From positions 1-64,000 of the forward strand of contig NZ_LYVP01000013.1 in the NCBI RefSeq assembly GCF_001984065.1: DNA of 64,000 bases. Reading direction: 5' to 3'. The notes under the pieces are model-generated. The model had not been told where the DNA came from and searched no databases. It was given only the letters and a program-made list of their open reading frames with translations. Numbering within the stretch: position 1 is the stretch's first letter; each line of letters begins with the position of its first letter. The position numbers and the translations under genes are program-made. The DNA is from Pseudomonas sp. KK4. GTDB taxonomy: Bacteria; Pseudomonadota; Gammaproteobacteria; Pseudomonadales; Pseudomonadaceae. Positions 44,250-56,186 of this stretch are shown piece after piece.

Positions 44250-46735
44250 CAGACGGACACCGTGCGCTGGCTGACATCATCGACGTGGGCAAAGTGACGC
44301 AAGGCAAGGCGATCGGACACTTGCCCGCTGGCTTCGGCGATCTGTTGCAGCAGATCCGCCAGGCCTTCGAGGGCTGCGCGCACGCTGGCCTCGCCGAACA
44401 ACGGGTTCTCCAGACAGCCGAGATCGAACCGTGCCAATCGCTCGATCAATTGCGCCAGGCCGGCTTCTCTCGGGGCAGCAAAGTCGTCGTTCAGACGCTT
44501 GAGGGTGCGGGTCACCAGTTTCAGCTGGAACAGCACGGCGTGAGGGTTCTGCTCGTCGAGCAGCAGCAGATCGAGCACCGGGATCAATTGCGCCACCGCC
44601 AGGTAACGCGAGCGATAGGTGATGCTGCTGTTGCCCAGCTCCAGCAACCACTCCAGACCGGCCTGATCGTACGCCCCGGCGCCGCGCAGAAACGCCGCCA
44701 GGCTGCCGCTGAGAAACTGCAGACGCTCGATGCGCCGGCCGATCATCAAGAAGCGCCAGCCTTCGTCCCGGGTCATGTCGTCGAGGGCAAACCCGGACAA
44801 CGCCGCCAGGGACATCACCAGACGGTTAAGGAAATCCAGCAATTGGCCAAAATCCGGCTCTTCGGTTTCCAGCTCGATGGCTTCACGCTGCAACTCCACC
44901 AGCGCCTGCCAGTTTTCCCGCGAGAGCTTGCCGCGCACCTGCGAAGCCGCCCACTGCAAGCGTTGCAGGTTGGAGCGCAGGCTGAACGGCCAGTCATCGC
45001 CCAGAATCGCGGCCAACAGGCGCTCCGGCAGCTCGCCCTCATCGGGTAGCAGCATCAGTCGTTCGCCAAGCTCGACGGCGGCCTGCAGTGCCTGAGGGTC
45101 ATCACCGTCGACGTAACGCGCCAGCATGATGCGCAGCAAGCGCGCACTGTCATCGCAGCGCTCGCAGTAACGGCCGAACCAGAACAGGTTTTCCACCACC
45201 CGCGACGGCAGGTAGGGATCGCGGCGTACCAGGTCGTGCACGCCAATGTTGCGCTGGGCTTTCCATTGTTCGCCGCTGGGCGGGCGATCGCCGAGCACCC
45301 AAGTGTCCTTGCTCGCGCCGCCACGTTGCATCGACACCACTTCGGCATCGGCGTCGGCCGCCACACGGGTCAGGCCACCGGGCAACACTCGATAGCCGTC
45401 GCGGCTGGCCACCGCGTATACGCGCATGCCAATGGCCCGTGGTTGCAATTGACTGGCCTCGGCCTGCCAGATCGGCGCCTGGGACAACTGGGCCAATTCT
45501 TGCGCGACATAGGCATAAGGACGCGCCTGCATGCGCTCGGCGAGGGAATGGCGCTGTTTTTCACTCAAGTCACGGCCAAACACTGGCGCGAAGCTTTGGG
45601 ACGGAAATGCCGGTTTGATCAGCAACTCCGGCAATTTTTCCAGCGCCTGAGCCAAAACCGGGGCTTCGCCGCACCACCAGGTGGCGATGGACGGCAGAAT
45701 CAAGTCTTCGCCGAACAGGAACTGATTGATCTTCGGCAGGAAGCCCAGCAGGCCCGGCGATTCCAGTACGCCGCTGCCCAGGGCATTGGCCACCAGCACC
45801 CGCCCCTGTCGCACCGCTTCCAGCAGGCCCGGCACGCCCAATGCCGAATCGGTGCGCAGTTCCAGCGGATCGCAGAAATCGTCGTCGAGCCGACGCATGA
45901 TCGCGTGGACCCGGCGCAGACCACTCAGCGTTTTCAGGTACACCGTGGCGTCGCGCACCGTCAGGTCGCCGCCCTCCACCAACGGATAACCGAGCTGGCG
46001 CGCCAGGTACAGGTGCTCGAAATAACTCTCGTTGAAACGACCCGGCGTCAGCAGCACCACCAGCGGCGCTTCTGCATCGCTGGGGGCTTGGCGCGCCAAG
46101 GTTTCCTGAAGCGTGCGGAAGAAGCCGGCCAGGTGCTGCACCTTCAAATCGCGGTACAACTCCGGAAACGCCCGGGACACGATGGTGCGGTTTTCCAGGG
46201 CATAACCGGCACCGGACGGCGCCTGTGTGCGGTCTGCCGTCACCCACCAGCGACCATCGGGCGTGCGCGCCAGATCCACGGCATACAGGTGCAGAAAGGC
46301 CCCGTCCGGCGGGTTGATGCCCTGACAGGGCCAGAGGAAGTTGTTGTGGCCGAACACCAGCTCCGCCGGCAGCAAACCTTCGGTAATCAGGCGCTGCGGA
46401 CCGTAAAGGTCGGCCAACACCGCATTGAGCAAACGGGCGCGCTGGGCGATGCCGGCAGACAACTGCGCCCACTCATCGGCAGCGATGACATGGGGCAGCA
46501 GGTCCAGCTCCCAGGGCCGATCTGCGCCCTTGGGGTCGGCGTAGACGTTATAAGTCACGCCATTTTCCTGGATCTGCCGGGTCAGCAGCGCCTGACGCTG
46601 CATCAGTTGTGCAGGCGTGCTGCGCTGCAACTGATCGAACAGCCGCCGCCAGTGCGGGCGCACGGCGCCACTGTCGTCGAGCAGTTCGTGATAGGTGCCC
46701 GCTGTCAGCGGGTAGCGGTCTAGCAGGTCAGGCAT
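44249..46735 (-). CDS. Circularly permuted ATP-grasp type 2 / alpha-E (DUF403) fusion protein
   Basis: A protein of about 828 residues joining two usually separate families. Residues about 1-480 are a circularly permuted ATP-grasp domain (YNVYADPKGADRPWELDLLPHVI; VFGHNNFLWPCQGINPPDG; VLLTPGRFNESYFEHLYLARQLGYPLVEGGDL). Residues about 500-820 are the helical alpha-E domain (RVVENLFWFGRYCERCDDSARLLRIML; DEGWRFLMIGRRIERLQFLSG). ATP-grasp ligases form amide bonds, and this family is predicted to make or modify a peptide. The start MPDLLDRYPL at 46735 is preferred over a TTG at 46756; neither has a clear Shine-Dalgarno sequence. Confidence 0.88.
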   Translation of the reverse strand: MPDLLDRYPLTAGTYHELLDDSGAVRPHWRRLFDQLQRSTPAQLMQRQALLTRQIQENGVTYNVYADPKGADRPWELDLLPHVIAADEWAQLSAGIAQRARLLNAVLADLYGPQRLITEGLLPAELVFGHNNFLWPCQGINPPDGAFLHLYAVDLARTPDGRWWVTADRTQAPSGAGYALENRTIVSRAFPELYRDLKVQHLAGFFRTLQETLARQAPSDAEAPLVVLLTPGRFNESYFEHLYLARQLGYPLVEGGDLTVRDATVYLKTLSGLRRVHAIMRRLDDDFCDPLELRTDSALGVPGLLEAVRQGRVLVANALGSGVLESPGLLGFLPKINQFLFGEDLILPSIATWWCGEAPVLAQALEKLPELLIKPAFPSQSFAPVFGRDLSEKQRHSLAERMQARPYAYVAQELAQLSQAPIWQAEASQLQPRAIGMRVYAVASRDGYRVLPGGLTRVAADADAEVVSMQRGGASKDTWVLGDRPPSGEQWKAQRNIGVHDLVRRDPYLPSRVVENLFWFGRYCERCDDSARLLRIMLARYVDGDDPQALQAAVELGERLMLLPDEGELPERLLAAILGDDWPFSLRSNLQRLQWAASQVRGKLSRENWQALVELQREAIELETEEPDFGQLLDFLNRLVMSLAALSGFALDDMTRDEGWRFLMIGRRIERLQFLSGSLAAFLRGAGAYDQAGLEWLLELGNSSITYRSRYLAVAQLIPVLDLLLLDEQNPHAVLFQLKLVTRTLKRLNDDFAAPREAGLAQLIERLARFDLGCLENPLFGEASVRAALEGLADLLQQIAEASGQVSDRLALRHFAHVDDVSQRTVSV

Positions 46736-46823
46736 GGAAAGCTCGGCAGACAGCAAGGAACGGTCAGACTAACGCAGGCTCATGACGCCCGGATAGACGA
46801 AAGATCCGGGCGTCGCGTACGGT

Positions 46824-49800
46824 TTAGAAACGTCGCAAATCGAGTGTCATCGGCAACTCATCGCTGACGTCCAGCATCGGGATGGGCAGTTTCCCCGGCG
46901 TGTGCCCGATGCGGAAGAAACGCGCCATGCGTCGGCTCTCGGCTTCATTGGCGTTTACCGGCAAGGTCTCGTAATTGCGCCCGCCCGGATGGGCGACGTG
47001 GTATTGGCAGCCGCCCAGTGAACGACCCATCCAGGTGTCGAGCAGGTCGAACACCAGCGGCGCGTGGACCGGGATGGTCGGGTGCAGACAATTGGCCGGT
47101 TGCCAGGCGCGAAATCTCACACCGGCGACGAATTCGCCTGCACGCCCGGTGGGCTGCAACGGCACCGGGATACCGTTACAGGTCAGCAGGTAACGTTGCG
47201 GCGGCAGACCGCTGAGCTTGACCTGCAAGCGTTCCAGTGACGAATCCACATAACGCACGGTGCCACCGACCGCGCCCTCCTCGCCCAGCACATGCCACGG
47301 CTCAAGGGCCTGACGCAGCTCCAGGGCAATGCCACTGACGGCGTAATCGCCCACCTTGGGAAAGCGGAATTCGAGGTGCGCCGCGAACCACTCGGCCCGC
47401 ACCGGATAACCGGCGGCGTTGAGGTCGACGATGACATCGGCGAAATCCTGCTCGATGAAATGCGGCAACAGGAAGCGGTCATGCAGCTCCGTGCCCCAGC
47501 GCGCCAGCTTCGGCGGTGCATAAGGCTCGCGCCAGAACCGCGCGACCAACGCCCGCAGCAACAATTGCTGGGCCAGGCTCATGCGCGCGTGGGGAGGCAT
47601 TTCAAAAGCACGCAATTCGAGCAGGCCCAGGCGGCCGGTAGCGCCGTCAGGGGAATACAGTTTGTCGATGCAGAATTCGGCGCGATGGGTGTTGCCGGTG
47701 ACGTCGATCAGCAGGTTGCGCAGCAATCGGTCCACCCGCCACGGCGGGCATTCCTCGCCCGGCGGCGGCATCTGCGCGAAGGCGATTTCCAGCTCATACA
47801 GCGAATCATTGCGCGCCTCGTCGATCCGTGGCGCCTGGGAGGTCGGGCCGATGAACAATCCGGAGAACAGGTAGGACAATGACGGGTGGTTATGCCAGTA
47901 ACTGATCAGGCTGCGCAGCAGATCCGGGCGTCGCAGAAAGGGTGAGTCAGCCGGAGTCGCACCACCGAGCACGAAATGGTTACCGCCGCCGGTGCCGGTG
48001 TGGCGGCCATCGATCAGAAATTTCTCGGTGGTCAGTCGGGTCTGGCGCGCTTCTTCGTAAAGAAATTCGGTGCGCTCGACCAGCTCATCCCAGGTCGCGG
48101 ACGGCTGCACGTTGACTTCGATCACGCCAGGGTCCGGGGTGATACGGAAGTTGCTCAGGCGTGGATCGCTCGGTGGTTCATAGCCTTCGAGCAGGATCGG
48201 GCAATGCAATTCTTCGGCGGTGGCTTCGATGGCTGCGACCAGCTCCAGATAGTCCTCGACCCGCTCCAGCGGCGGCATGAACAGGTACAGGCGACCCTCC
48301 CGCGCTTCGGCACAGAACGCCGTGCGGGTCAGCCAGTCGGCGGACTCATCGATCCTGGGAACGCGCTCATCGGCAACGGCGGCAGTGCCTTGGCTCTGGA
48401 GTTGCGCCGTGTCGGGCAGCTCGGGGAAATCCTGATTCGGGTCCCGGGGATGAATGAACGGGTACTCCGCCGCTTTCACCCAAGGCTGCGAACCGAGGGG
48501 CAGCCGATAGCCCAGTGGTGAATCCCCTGGCACCAGCCGGCAATGATCATCCCGCAGGTACCAGCGCCCGCTCTGCCATTGATCACCCTTGGCGGTACGC
48601 GCCAGCGGCAGCACTTGGCCAATGACCTTGTCCAGGCCCTGGCTGAAGACTTTGCGCAGGCGTGCACGCTCCAGCGGCTCCTCAAGACGCGAGTCTTCGG
48701 CGCTGACGTTCTGCGGCAAGGTGCCTTCGCGCCACAGGTAATAGAAATTGTCTTCGTAGGCCGGGAACACGAAGCGTGTCGGAATTTTCAGACGTTCGGC
48801 CACGCTCGCCAGAAAACGCCCGGCTAATTCGCCATCGGCACCGTAGTCCTGCTGTTCATCGGCAATCAGCGCGCTGTTGTGCCAGATCGGCACGCCGTCG
48901 CGGCGCCAATAGCAATTGAGGGACCAGCGTGGAAGCTGCTCACCCGGGTACCACTTGCCCTGGCCGAAGTGCACCAGGCCGTGCGGGGCGTAGCGTTTGC
49001 GCATGCGCTGGAACAGCTCGGCGGACAGGCGACGCTTGTCCGGCCCCAGTGCCGCGGTGTTCCACTCGGCACCGTCAGGGTCATCGATGGACACGAACGT
49101 CGGCTCGCCGCCCATGGTCAGGCGCACATCGCCTTCAAGCAGGTCGGCATCGATCTGCCGCCCAAGGGCCTGGATCGCCAGCCACTGGTCTTCGCTGTAG
49201 GGCTTGGTGACCCGTGGCGCTTCCCAAATCCGCTCTACCGACATTTCGTGGCTGAATTCGCACTCGCAAGGTTCCACCAGGCCACTGATCGGTGCCGCCG
49301 AGGACGGATCGGGACTACAGGCCAACGGTATATGTCCTTCACCGGCAAACAACCCAGAGGTGGCGTCCAGGCCGATCCAGCCGGCACCGGGCAAATACAC
49401 CTCGCACCAGGCGTGCAGATCGGTGAAGTCCACTTCAGTGCCGGAAGGGCCGTCGAGGCTTTTCTGGTCAGCGGTCAGTTGAATCAGGTAGCCCGAAACG
49501 AAGCGGGCGGCCAACCCGAGGTTGCGCAGCAGTTGCACCAGCAGCCACGCCGAATCCCGGCACGACCCGGAGGTGTGTTCAAGGGTGTACTCGGGGGTTT
49601 GTACACCCGGTTCCATGCGGATCAGATAGTCGACGTCTTCGCTCAGGCGCTGGTTGAGCGCCACGAGGAAATCCACCGTGGGCAGTGGCGTACGGTCGAT
49701 GCCGTCCAGATAGGCCTTGAACTTCGGCGTCAGGGGCAAGGTTTCCAGGTACGGCGCCAGCTCCTTGCGCTCGTCGGCGGCGTAGGTGAAGGGGATTTTT

Positions 49801-50099
49801 TCTGCGTAGGGTTCGAGGAAGAAGTCGAAAGGATTGAAGATCGCCATTTCCGCCAGCAGGTCGACTTCGATGCGCAGTTCATCGGTTTTCTCCGGGAACA
49901 CCAGCCGCGCCAGGTAATTGCCCTGGGGGTCCTGTTGCCAGTTGATGAAATGCTGCTCGGGCGAGACTTTCAGCGCGTACGACAGTATCCGCGTGCGGCT
50001 GTGGGCGGCCGGGCGCAGACGAACGATCTGCGGACCGAGTTCGACGGCGCGGTCGTAGCGGTAATGCGTGACGTGATGCAATGCGACATGAATCGACAC
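46824..50099 (-). CDS. Giant transglutaminase-like protein with DUF2126 domain
   Basis: A 1091-residue protein. Residues 1-80 are the bacterial transglutaminase N-terminal domain (HVALHHVTHYRYDRAVELGPQIVRLRP). The transglutaminase core has Cys180 in HTSGSCRDSAWLL, His229 in LHAWCEVYLPGAGW and Asp245 in IGLDATSG. The remaining about 800 residues are DUF2126-like, containing LTMGGEPTFVSIDDPDGAEWN, GRHTGTGGGNHFVLGGATPADSPFLRRPDL and HPSLSYLFSGLFIGPTSQAPR. The GTG start at 50099 is chosen because AGGAGG lies 7 bases upstream. It is the first gene of the three-gene locus, 88 bases ahead of the ATP-grasp gene. Function unknown. Confidence 0.87.
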   Translation of the reverse strand: MSIHVALHHVTHYRYDRAVELGPQIVRLRPAAHSRTRILSYALKVSPEQHFINWQQDPQGNYLARLVFPEKTDELRIEVDLLAEMAIFNPFDFFLEPYAEKIPFTYAADERKELAPYLETLPLTPKFKAYLDGIDRTPLPTVDFLVALNQRLSEDVDYLIRMEPGVQTPEYTLEHTSGSCRDSAWLLVQLLRNLGLAARFVSGYLIQLTADQKSLDGPSGTEVDFTDLHAWCEVYLPGAGWIGLDATSGLFAGEGHIPLACSPDPSSAAPISGLVEPCECEFSHEMSVERIWEAPRVTKPYSEDQWLAIQALGRQIDADLLEGDVRLTMGGEPTFVSIDDPDGAEWNTAALGPDKRRLSAELFQRMRKRYAPHGLVHFGQGKWYPGEQLPRWSLNCYWRRDGVPIWHNSALIADEQQDYGADGELAGRFLASVAERLKIPTRFVFPAYEDNFYYLWREGTLPQNVSAEDSRLEEPLERARLRKVFSQGLDKVIGQVLPLARTAKGDQWQSGRWYLRDDHCRLVPGDSPLGYRLPLGSQPWVKAAEYPFIHPRDPNQDFPELPDTAQLQSQGTAAVADERVPRIDESADWLTRTAFCAEAREGRLYLFMPPLERVEDYLELVAAIEATAEELHCPILLEGYEPPSDPRLSNFRITPDPGVIEVNVQPSATWDELVERTEFLYEEARQTRLTTEKFLIDGRHTGTGGGNHFVLGGATPADSPFLRRPDLLRSLISYWHNHPSLSYLFSGLFIGPTSQAPRIDEARNDSLYELEIAFAQMPPPGEECPPWRVDRLLRNLLIDVTGNTHRAEFCIDKLYSPDGATGRLGLLELRAFEMPPHARMSLAQQLLLRALVARFWREPYAPPKLARWGTELHDRFLLPHFIEQDFADVIVDLNAAGYPVRAEWFAAHLEFRFPKVGDYAVSGIALELRQALEPWHVLGEEGAVGGTVRYVDSSLERLQVKLSGLPPQRYLLTCNGIPVPLQPTGRAGEFVAGVRFRAWQPANCLHPTIPVHAPLVFDLLDTWMGRSLGGCQYHVAHPGGRNYETLPVNANEAESRRMARFFRIGHTPGKLPIPMLDVSDELPMTLDLRRF

Positions 50100-50452
50100 G
50101 GCGTGCCTCCTGCGAGCCCTAAGCGTATTGGAAAGCGCGCAAGACTTATGCCACCCGGCGGTCTTGGCACTTTCTCCGGTTACTGGAGGCAGTACAGCAC
50201 CAAAATCGGGCGATGCGGGAAAATGGTTTGCAGGGGTTGCACGGATTTGTGGCGCGAGGATGAGATTTTGTGGCGAGGGCGCTTGCTCCCGCTCGGCTGC
50301 GAAGCAGACGTATGCTTTCAGGGTCGCTTCGCGACCAACGGGAGCAAGCTCCCTCGCCACAAGCAAGCGCCCTCGCCACAATGGAATTGATTGACGCTCA
50401 AAAAGCACAACGCCAACCCGGAGGTTGGCGTTCTGTTCAGCTCAAGCGAGGT
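50100..50452. other. Intergenic region with a family B REP pair
   Basis: A gap of about 350 bases between the transglutaminase giant and the 3' end of ygiQ. It holds the repeat at 50266-50381 and AT-poor filler; no further gene is seen. An AACGCCAACC...GGTTGGCGTT stem (50410-50431), followed on both sides by A/T-rich bases, may end the ygiQ transcript. Confidence 0.55.
50266..50381. repeat. Family B REP pair with nested duplicate end
   Basis: Left arm TTTTGTGGCGAGGGCGCTTG (50266) and right arm GGAGCAAGCTCCCTCGCCAC. The right arm is followed by a second end, AAGCAAGCGCCCTCGCCACA, which pairs better with the left arm than the first. One element appears to have inserted inside another. Confidence 0.75.
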
Positions 50453-52756
<2,304 letters not shown>

Positions 52757-52876
52757 GTCGATAACCGGTGTTGGCTTTCATTGAATTTCGCGGGCGCGGA
52801 ATATAGCACAAATTTTGATCAATTCCGACGGTTGTGGTCGGAAATTGCGGCGCCACCCTCAGAGCGTGGCCCAACC

Positions 52877-52994
52877 CTTGTGGCGAGGGAGCTTGCTTCC
52901 GCTCGACTGCGCAGCAGTCGCAAAACCAGCAATGCGGTGCCGCAGGTATGAGGACTGCTGCGCAGCCCTGCTGGAGCAAGCTCCCTCGCCACAG
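52877..52994. repeat. Family B REP pair
   Basis: Arms CTTGTGGCGAGGGAGCTTGC and GAGCAAGCTCCCTCGCCACA between dnaB's 3' end and ygiQ's 5' end. Confidence 0.8.
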
Positions 52995-53011
52995 GGGCCC
53001 TGCATCAACAG

Positions 53012-54409
53012 TTACTCGTCATCATCGAAGTTATAGCTACCCGGCGCGAGGTTCTCGAAGCGGGTGTATTTACCGATGAACGCCAGGCGGATAAAGCCGA
53101 TCGGGCCGTTACGCTGCTTGCCGATGATGATTTCGGCGATGCCCTTGTGCTCGGTTTCCGGGTGATACACCTCGTCGCGGTACACGAACATGATCACGTC
53201 GGCGTCCTGCTCGATCGCTCCGGATTCGCGCAAGTCGGAGTTCACCGGGCGCTTGTTCGGCCGTTGCTCCAGGGAGCGGTTGAGCTGGGACAGCGCCACC
53301 ACCGGGCAGTTGAATTCCTTGGCCAGGGCTTTGAGGGACCGGGAAATCTCGGAAATCTCGTTGGTCCGGTTGTCGCCGCTGGAACCCGGAATCTGCATCA
53401 GTTGCAGGTAGTCGATCATGATCAGGCCAACGTCGCCGTGCTCACGCACCAGGCGTCGGGTACGGGCGCGCATTTCCGATGGGCTGATGCCGGCGGTATC
53501 GTCGATGAACAGCTTGCGGTCGTTGAGCAGGTTCACCGCCGAGGTCAGGCGCGGCCAATCGTCGTCTTCCAACTGACCGGAACGGACCTTGGTCTGGTCG
53601 ATGCGGCCCAGGGACGAAAGCATACGCATGATCAGCGATTCGCCTGGCATTTCCAGCGAGTAAACCAGTACGGCCTTCTCGCTGCGCAGCACGGCGTTTT
53701 CCACCAGGTTCATCGCAAAGGTGGTCTTACCCATGGACGGACGACCGGCGACGATGATCAAGTCGGCCGGTTGCAGGCCGCTGGTCTTCTCGTCGAGGTC
53801 GGTGTAACCGGTGGACAGGCCGGTGATGGCGTTGTCGGTGTTGAACAGGGTGTCGATACGGTCGATGGCTTTGGTCAGCAGTTCATTCACGCCCACCGGG
53901 CCGCCGGTTTTTGGCCGGGCCTCAGCGATCTGGAAGATCTGCCGTTCAGCTTCATCGAGGATTTCTTCAGCGGTGCGACCTTCCGGGTTGAAGGCGCTGT
54001 CGGCGATTTCAGTGCTGATGCCGATCAGTTGGCGCAGGGTCGCGCGCTGGCGAACGATTTGCGCGTAGGCCTTGATGTTGGCGACCGACGGCGTGTTTTT
54101 CGCCAGTTCGCCAAGGTAACCCAGGCCACCGACCTGCGAGGTCTGACCTTCCTTGTCCAATTGCTCGGCAAGGGTCACGACGTCGATCGGCGAGTTCTGA
54201 TCGGCCAGTTTGGCGATCGCGCGGAAAATCAGGCGGTGGTCATGTCGGTAGAAATCGCCGTCGGAGACTTGATCGAGCACGCGTTCCCAGGCGTTGTTGT
54301 CCAGCATCAGACCACCGAGCACAGCCTGTTCGGCTTCGATGGAATGCGGCGGCACCTTCAGCGCGGCGGTTTGCAGATCGTATTGCTCGGGAGCGGAGAT
54401 TTCGTTCAT
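53012..54409 (-). CDS. dnaB: Replicative DNA helicase DnaB
   Basis: A 465-residue hexameric helicase. The N-terminal DnaG-interacting domain starts EISAPEQYDLQTAALKVPPHSIEAEQAVLGGLMLD. The RecA-like domain has Walker A VAGRPSMGKTTFAMN, Walker B VGLIMIDYLQLM, LSQLNRSLEQR and the arginine-finger region DLRESGAIEQDADVIMFVYRD. No intein is present. The ATG at 54409 is chosen over a GTG two codons upstream to match the pseudomonad N-terminus. It is downstream of rplI but separated by a terminator-like hairpin. Confidence 0.96.
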   Translation of the reverse strand: MNEISAPEQYDLQTAALKVPPHSIEAEQAVLGGLMLDNNAWERVLDQVSDGDFYRHDHRLIFRAIAKLADQNSPIDVVTLAEQLDKEGQTSQVGGLGYLGELAKNTPSVANIKAYAQIVRQRATLRQLIGISTEIADSAFNPEGRTAEEILDEAERQIFQIAEARPKTGGPVGVNELLTKAIDRIDTLFNTDNAITGLSTGYTDLDEKTSGLQPADLIIVAGRPSMGKTTFAMNLVENAVLRSEKAVLVYSLEMPGESLIMRMLSSLGRIDQTKVRSGQLEDDDWPRLTSAVNLLNDRKLFIDDTAGISPSEMRARTRRLVREHGDVGLIMIDYLQLMQIPGSSGDNRTNEISEISRSLKALAKEFNCPVVALSQLNRSLEQRPNKRPVNSDLRESGAIEQDADVIMFVYRDEVYHPETEHKGIAEIIIGKQRNGPIGFIRLAFIGKYTRFENLAPGSYNFDDDE

Positions 54410-54457
54410 GGCCACTTGGAGTCAGGATTTAAAATCGGGAGTTACCAGAAAGACAAA

Positions 54458-54486
54458 GGGCACGACCTGTAAACAGGATCGTGCCC
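54458..54486 (-). terminator. Terminator/attenuator between rplI and dnaB
   Basis: On the minus strand a stem GGGCACGA-CCTG / CAGG-TCGTGCCC (one unpaired base, small loop) is followed by TTTGTCTTTC. It lies 46 bases after rplI and about 50 before dnaB, so it would separate or attenuate dnaB from the ribosomal operon. Confidence 0.7.
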
Positions 54487-54531
54487 GATGTTACCGGCAA
54501 GCACCCGAGGGTGCCAGCCGACAAGTGCTGC

Positions 54532-54978
54532 TTAAGCTGCTACCACGACAACGCGTACGGTGGCTTCAACTTCGGCGTGCAGGTGCACGGCTACGTCGAA
54601 TTCGCCTACGTTGCGGATGGTGCCGTTCGGCAGACGAACTTCGCTCTTCTGCACTTCAACGCCGGAGGCGGTCAGTGCATCAGCGATGTCGTGGGTGCCG
54701 ATCGAACCGAACAGCTTGCCTTCGTCACCAGCGGTGGCAGTGATAGTCACTTCCAGCTCAGCCAGTTGGGCGGCGCGGCTTTCAGCCGATGCTTTACGGT
54801 CTGCTGCAGCTTTTTCCAGCTCAGCGCGACGCTCTTCGAACGCAGCCAGGTTGGCTGGGGTCGCAGCGGTAGCTTTGCCGTAAGGCAGCAGGTAGTTACG
54901 ACCGTAACCAGCCTTAACGTTCACTTTGTCACCCAGGTTGCCCAGGTTGGTGACTTTTTCCAGAAGGATCAGTTGCAT
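54532..54978 (-). CDS. rplI: 50S ribosomal protein L9
   Basis: A 148-residue ribosomal protein of the large subunit. The N-terminal RNA-binding domain is [36 protein letters not shown], followed by the long connecting helix and the C-terminal domain ending [17 protein letters not shown]. Last gene of the rpsF-rpsR-DUF2232-rplI operon. Confidence 0.98.
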   Translation of the reverse strand: MQLILLEKVTNLGNLGDKVNVKAGYGRNYLLPYGKATAATPANLAAFEERRAELEKAAADRKASAESRAAQLAELEVTITATAGDEGKLFGSIGTHDIADALTASGVEVQKSEVRLPNGTIRNVGEFDVAVHLHAEVEATVRVVVVAA

Positions 54979-54997
54979 GTGAAAATCCTCTTAACTT

Positions 54998-55891
54998 TTA
55001 ACCTTCACCGTTCGCGTTATCGGCGTCTTTCGGCGCCAGACGACCGCGAAAATCAATCAGGCTGTCGACGATGGCCAGGACCACCAGCAACGGATAGATC
55101 AGTTGCATGAACAGCAACAGCGTCACGTACAACCCCACCAGCCAGAACCTGGCCAGTCGCTTTTGCGCCACCAGCCCGTGAATCAGGGCCAGCCCGGCGA
55201 AAACCAGCGGTACACTGCACAACGGCACGAGCATGGACATCTGGGCACCGAAATTCGGTGTCACAACCATGCCCGCCAGCAGCAACATCGCGGGCCCCAG
55301 CGGGATTCGGACGGCGCGAAACTCGCGACCGAAACCACCGGGGTTGTACAACAACGCCTGCCAGTAGCGCCCGATAATCAGGCTCAGCACACTGACGATT
55401 TGCAGCAAGGCCGCTATCAGGCCGGTCAGGATAGGTGCAATCAGGGCCGCGAAACGCGCTTGCTCGTCTACCGACATCTGCTGGTAGACCTGACCGAGTA
55501 GCGACGGCATGACCTTGATCAACGCCTGCGCCAGCATCTCGATCTGAGGACCAAAAGCCGTCCCCAGCACCACTGAAAACACCACTCCCATCGCTATGCT
55601 GACCAGCAGCACGCGGTTCCAGGACTCGCTTGCGCGCAAAACCAACGCAAGGCTCGCCGACCCCAGCAGCACCAGAAGTGCCCGAGGGTCGTCGGAGTAA
55701 AGCCACCAGATCAACGCCGGCAGCAGTCCCAGAGCAAGAACGCCCAGGGCGTCCCTCAATCCGCGCCGCAGGAGCACAAGGCATCCGGCGGCAGCACCCA
55801 ACCAATACAACAACGGCAACGCCGCGCATCCGGCCACTACCAGAGTGGCCTGCATACGGCCCCGCATGATGAACTCAGCTAAGGCACGCAT
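54998..55891 (-). CDS. DUF2232-type polytopic membrane protein
   Basis: A 297-residue inner-membrane protein with about seven or eight hydrophobic segments (VAGCAALPLLYWLGAAAGCLVLL; VLALGLLPALIWWLY; AALLQIVSVLSLIIGRYWQ; LVGLYVTLLLFMQLIYPLLVVLAIVD). It is set between rpsR and rplI, a position found in Pseudomonas and relatives. Related YybS-like proteins in Firmicutes also neighbour rplI. No function is established; conservation in a ribosomal operon argues for a basic cellular role. Confidence 0.85.
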   Translation of the reverse strand: MRALAEFIMRGRMQATLVVAGCAALPLLYWLGAAAGCLVLLRRGLRDALGVLALGLLPALIWWLYSDDPRALLVLLGSASLALVLRASESWNRVLLVSIAMGVVFSVVLGTAFGPQIEMLAQALIKVMPSLLGQVYQQMSVDEQARFAALIAPILTGLIAALLQIVSVLSLIIGRYWQALLYNPGGFGREFRAVRIPLGPAMLLLAGMVVTPNFGAQMSMLVPLCSVPLVFAGLALIHGLVAQKRLARFWLVGLYVTLLLFMQLIYPLLVVLAIVDSLIDFRGRLAPKDADNANGEG

Positions 55892-55927
55892 ACATTCAAT
55901 CCTTTGCTACGTGTCGACTGCCCGGTC

Positions 55928-56158
55928 TCAGCGGCCGTGGCTGTCGGTGTAGGCCAGCAGGGCCAGGAAGCGGGCGCGCTTGATAGCGGTGGCCAGCTGA
56001 CGCTGATAACGAGCTTTGGTACCGGTGATGCGGCTTGGAACGATTTTGCCGGTCTCGGATACGTAGGCTTTCAGAGTGTTGAGATCTTTGTAATCGATCT
56101 CTTTCACGTCTTCAGCGGTGAAGCGGCAGAATTTACGACGACGGAAGAAACGTGCCAT
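55928..56158 (-). CDS. rpsR: 30S ribosomal protein S18
   Basis: A 76-residue ribosomal protein. [26 protein letters not shown] is the standard N-terminus and [27 protein letters not shown] the standard C-terminus. S18 pairs with S6, encoded immediately upstream, in the 30S platform. Confidence 0.98.
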
Positions 56159-56186
56159 TTGATAGGCTCCTTAAAAGGTCCGTGGA

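Noticed and set aside
44249..46735. Glutathionylspermidine synthetase-like assignment for the ATP-grasp gene
   Set aside because: The alpha-E fusion and the transglutaminase neighbours fit the circularly permuted ATP-grasp type 2 family better, and no spermidine-ligase amidase domain is seen.
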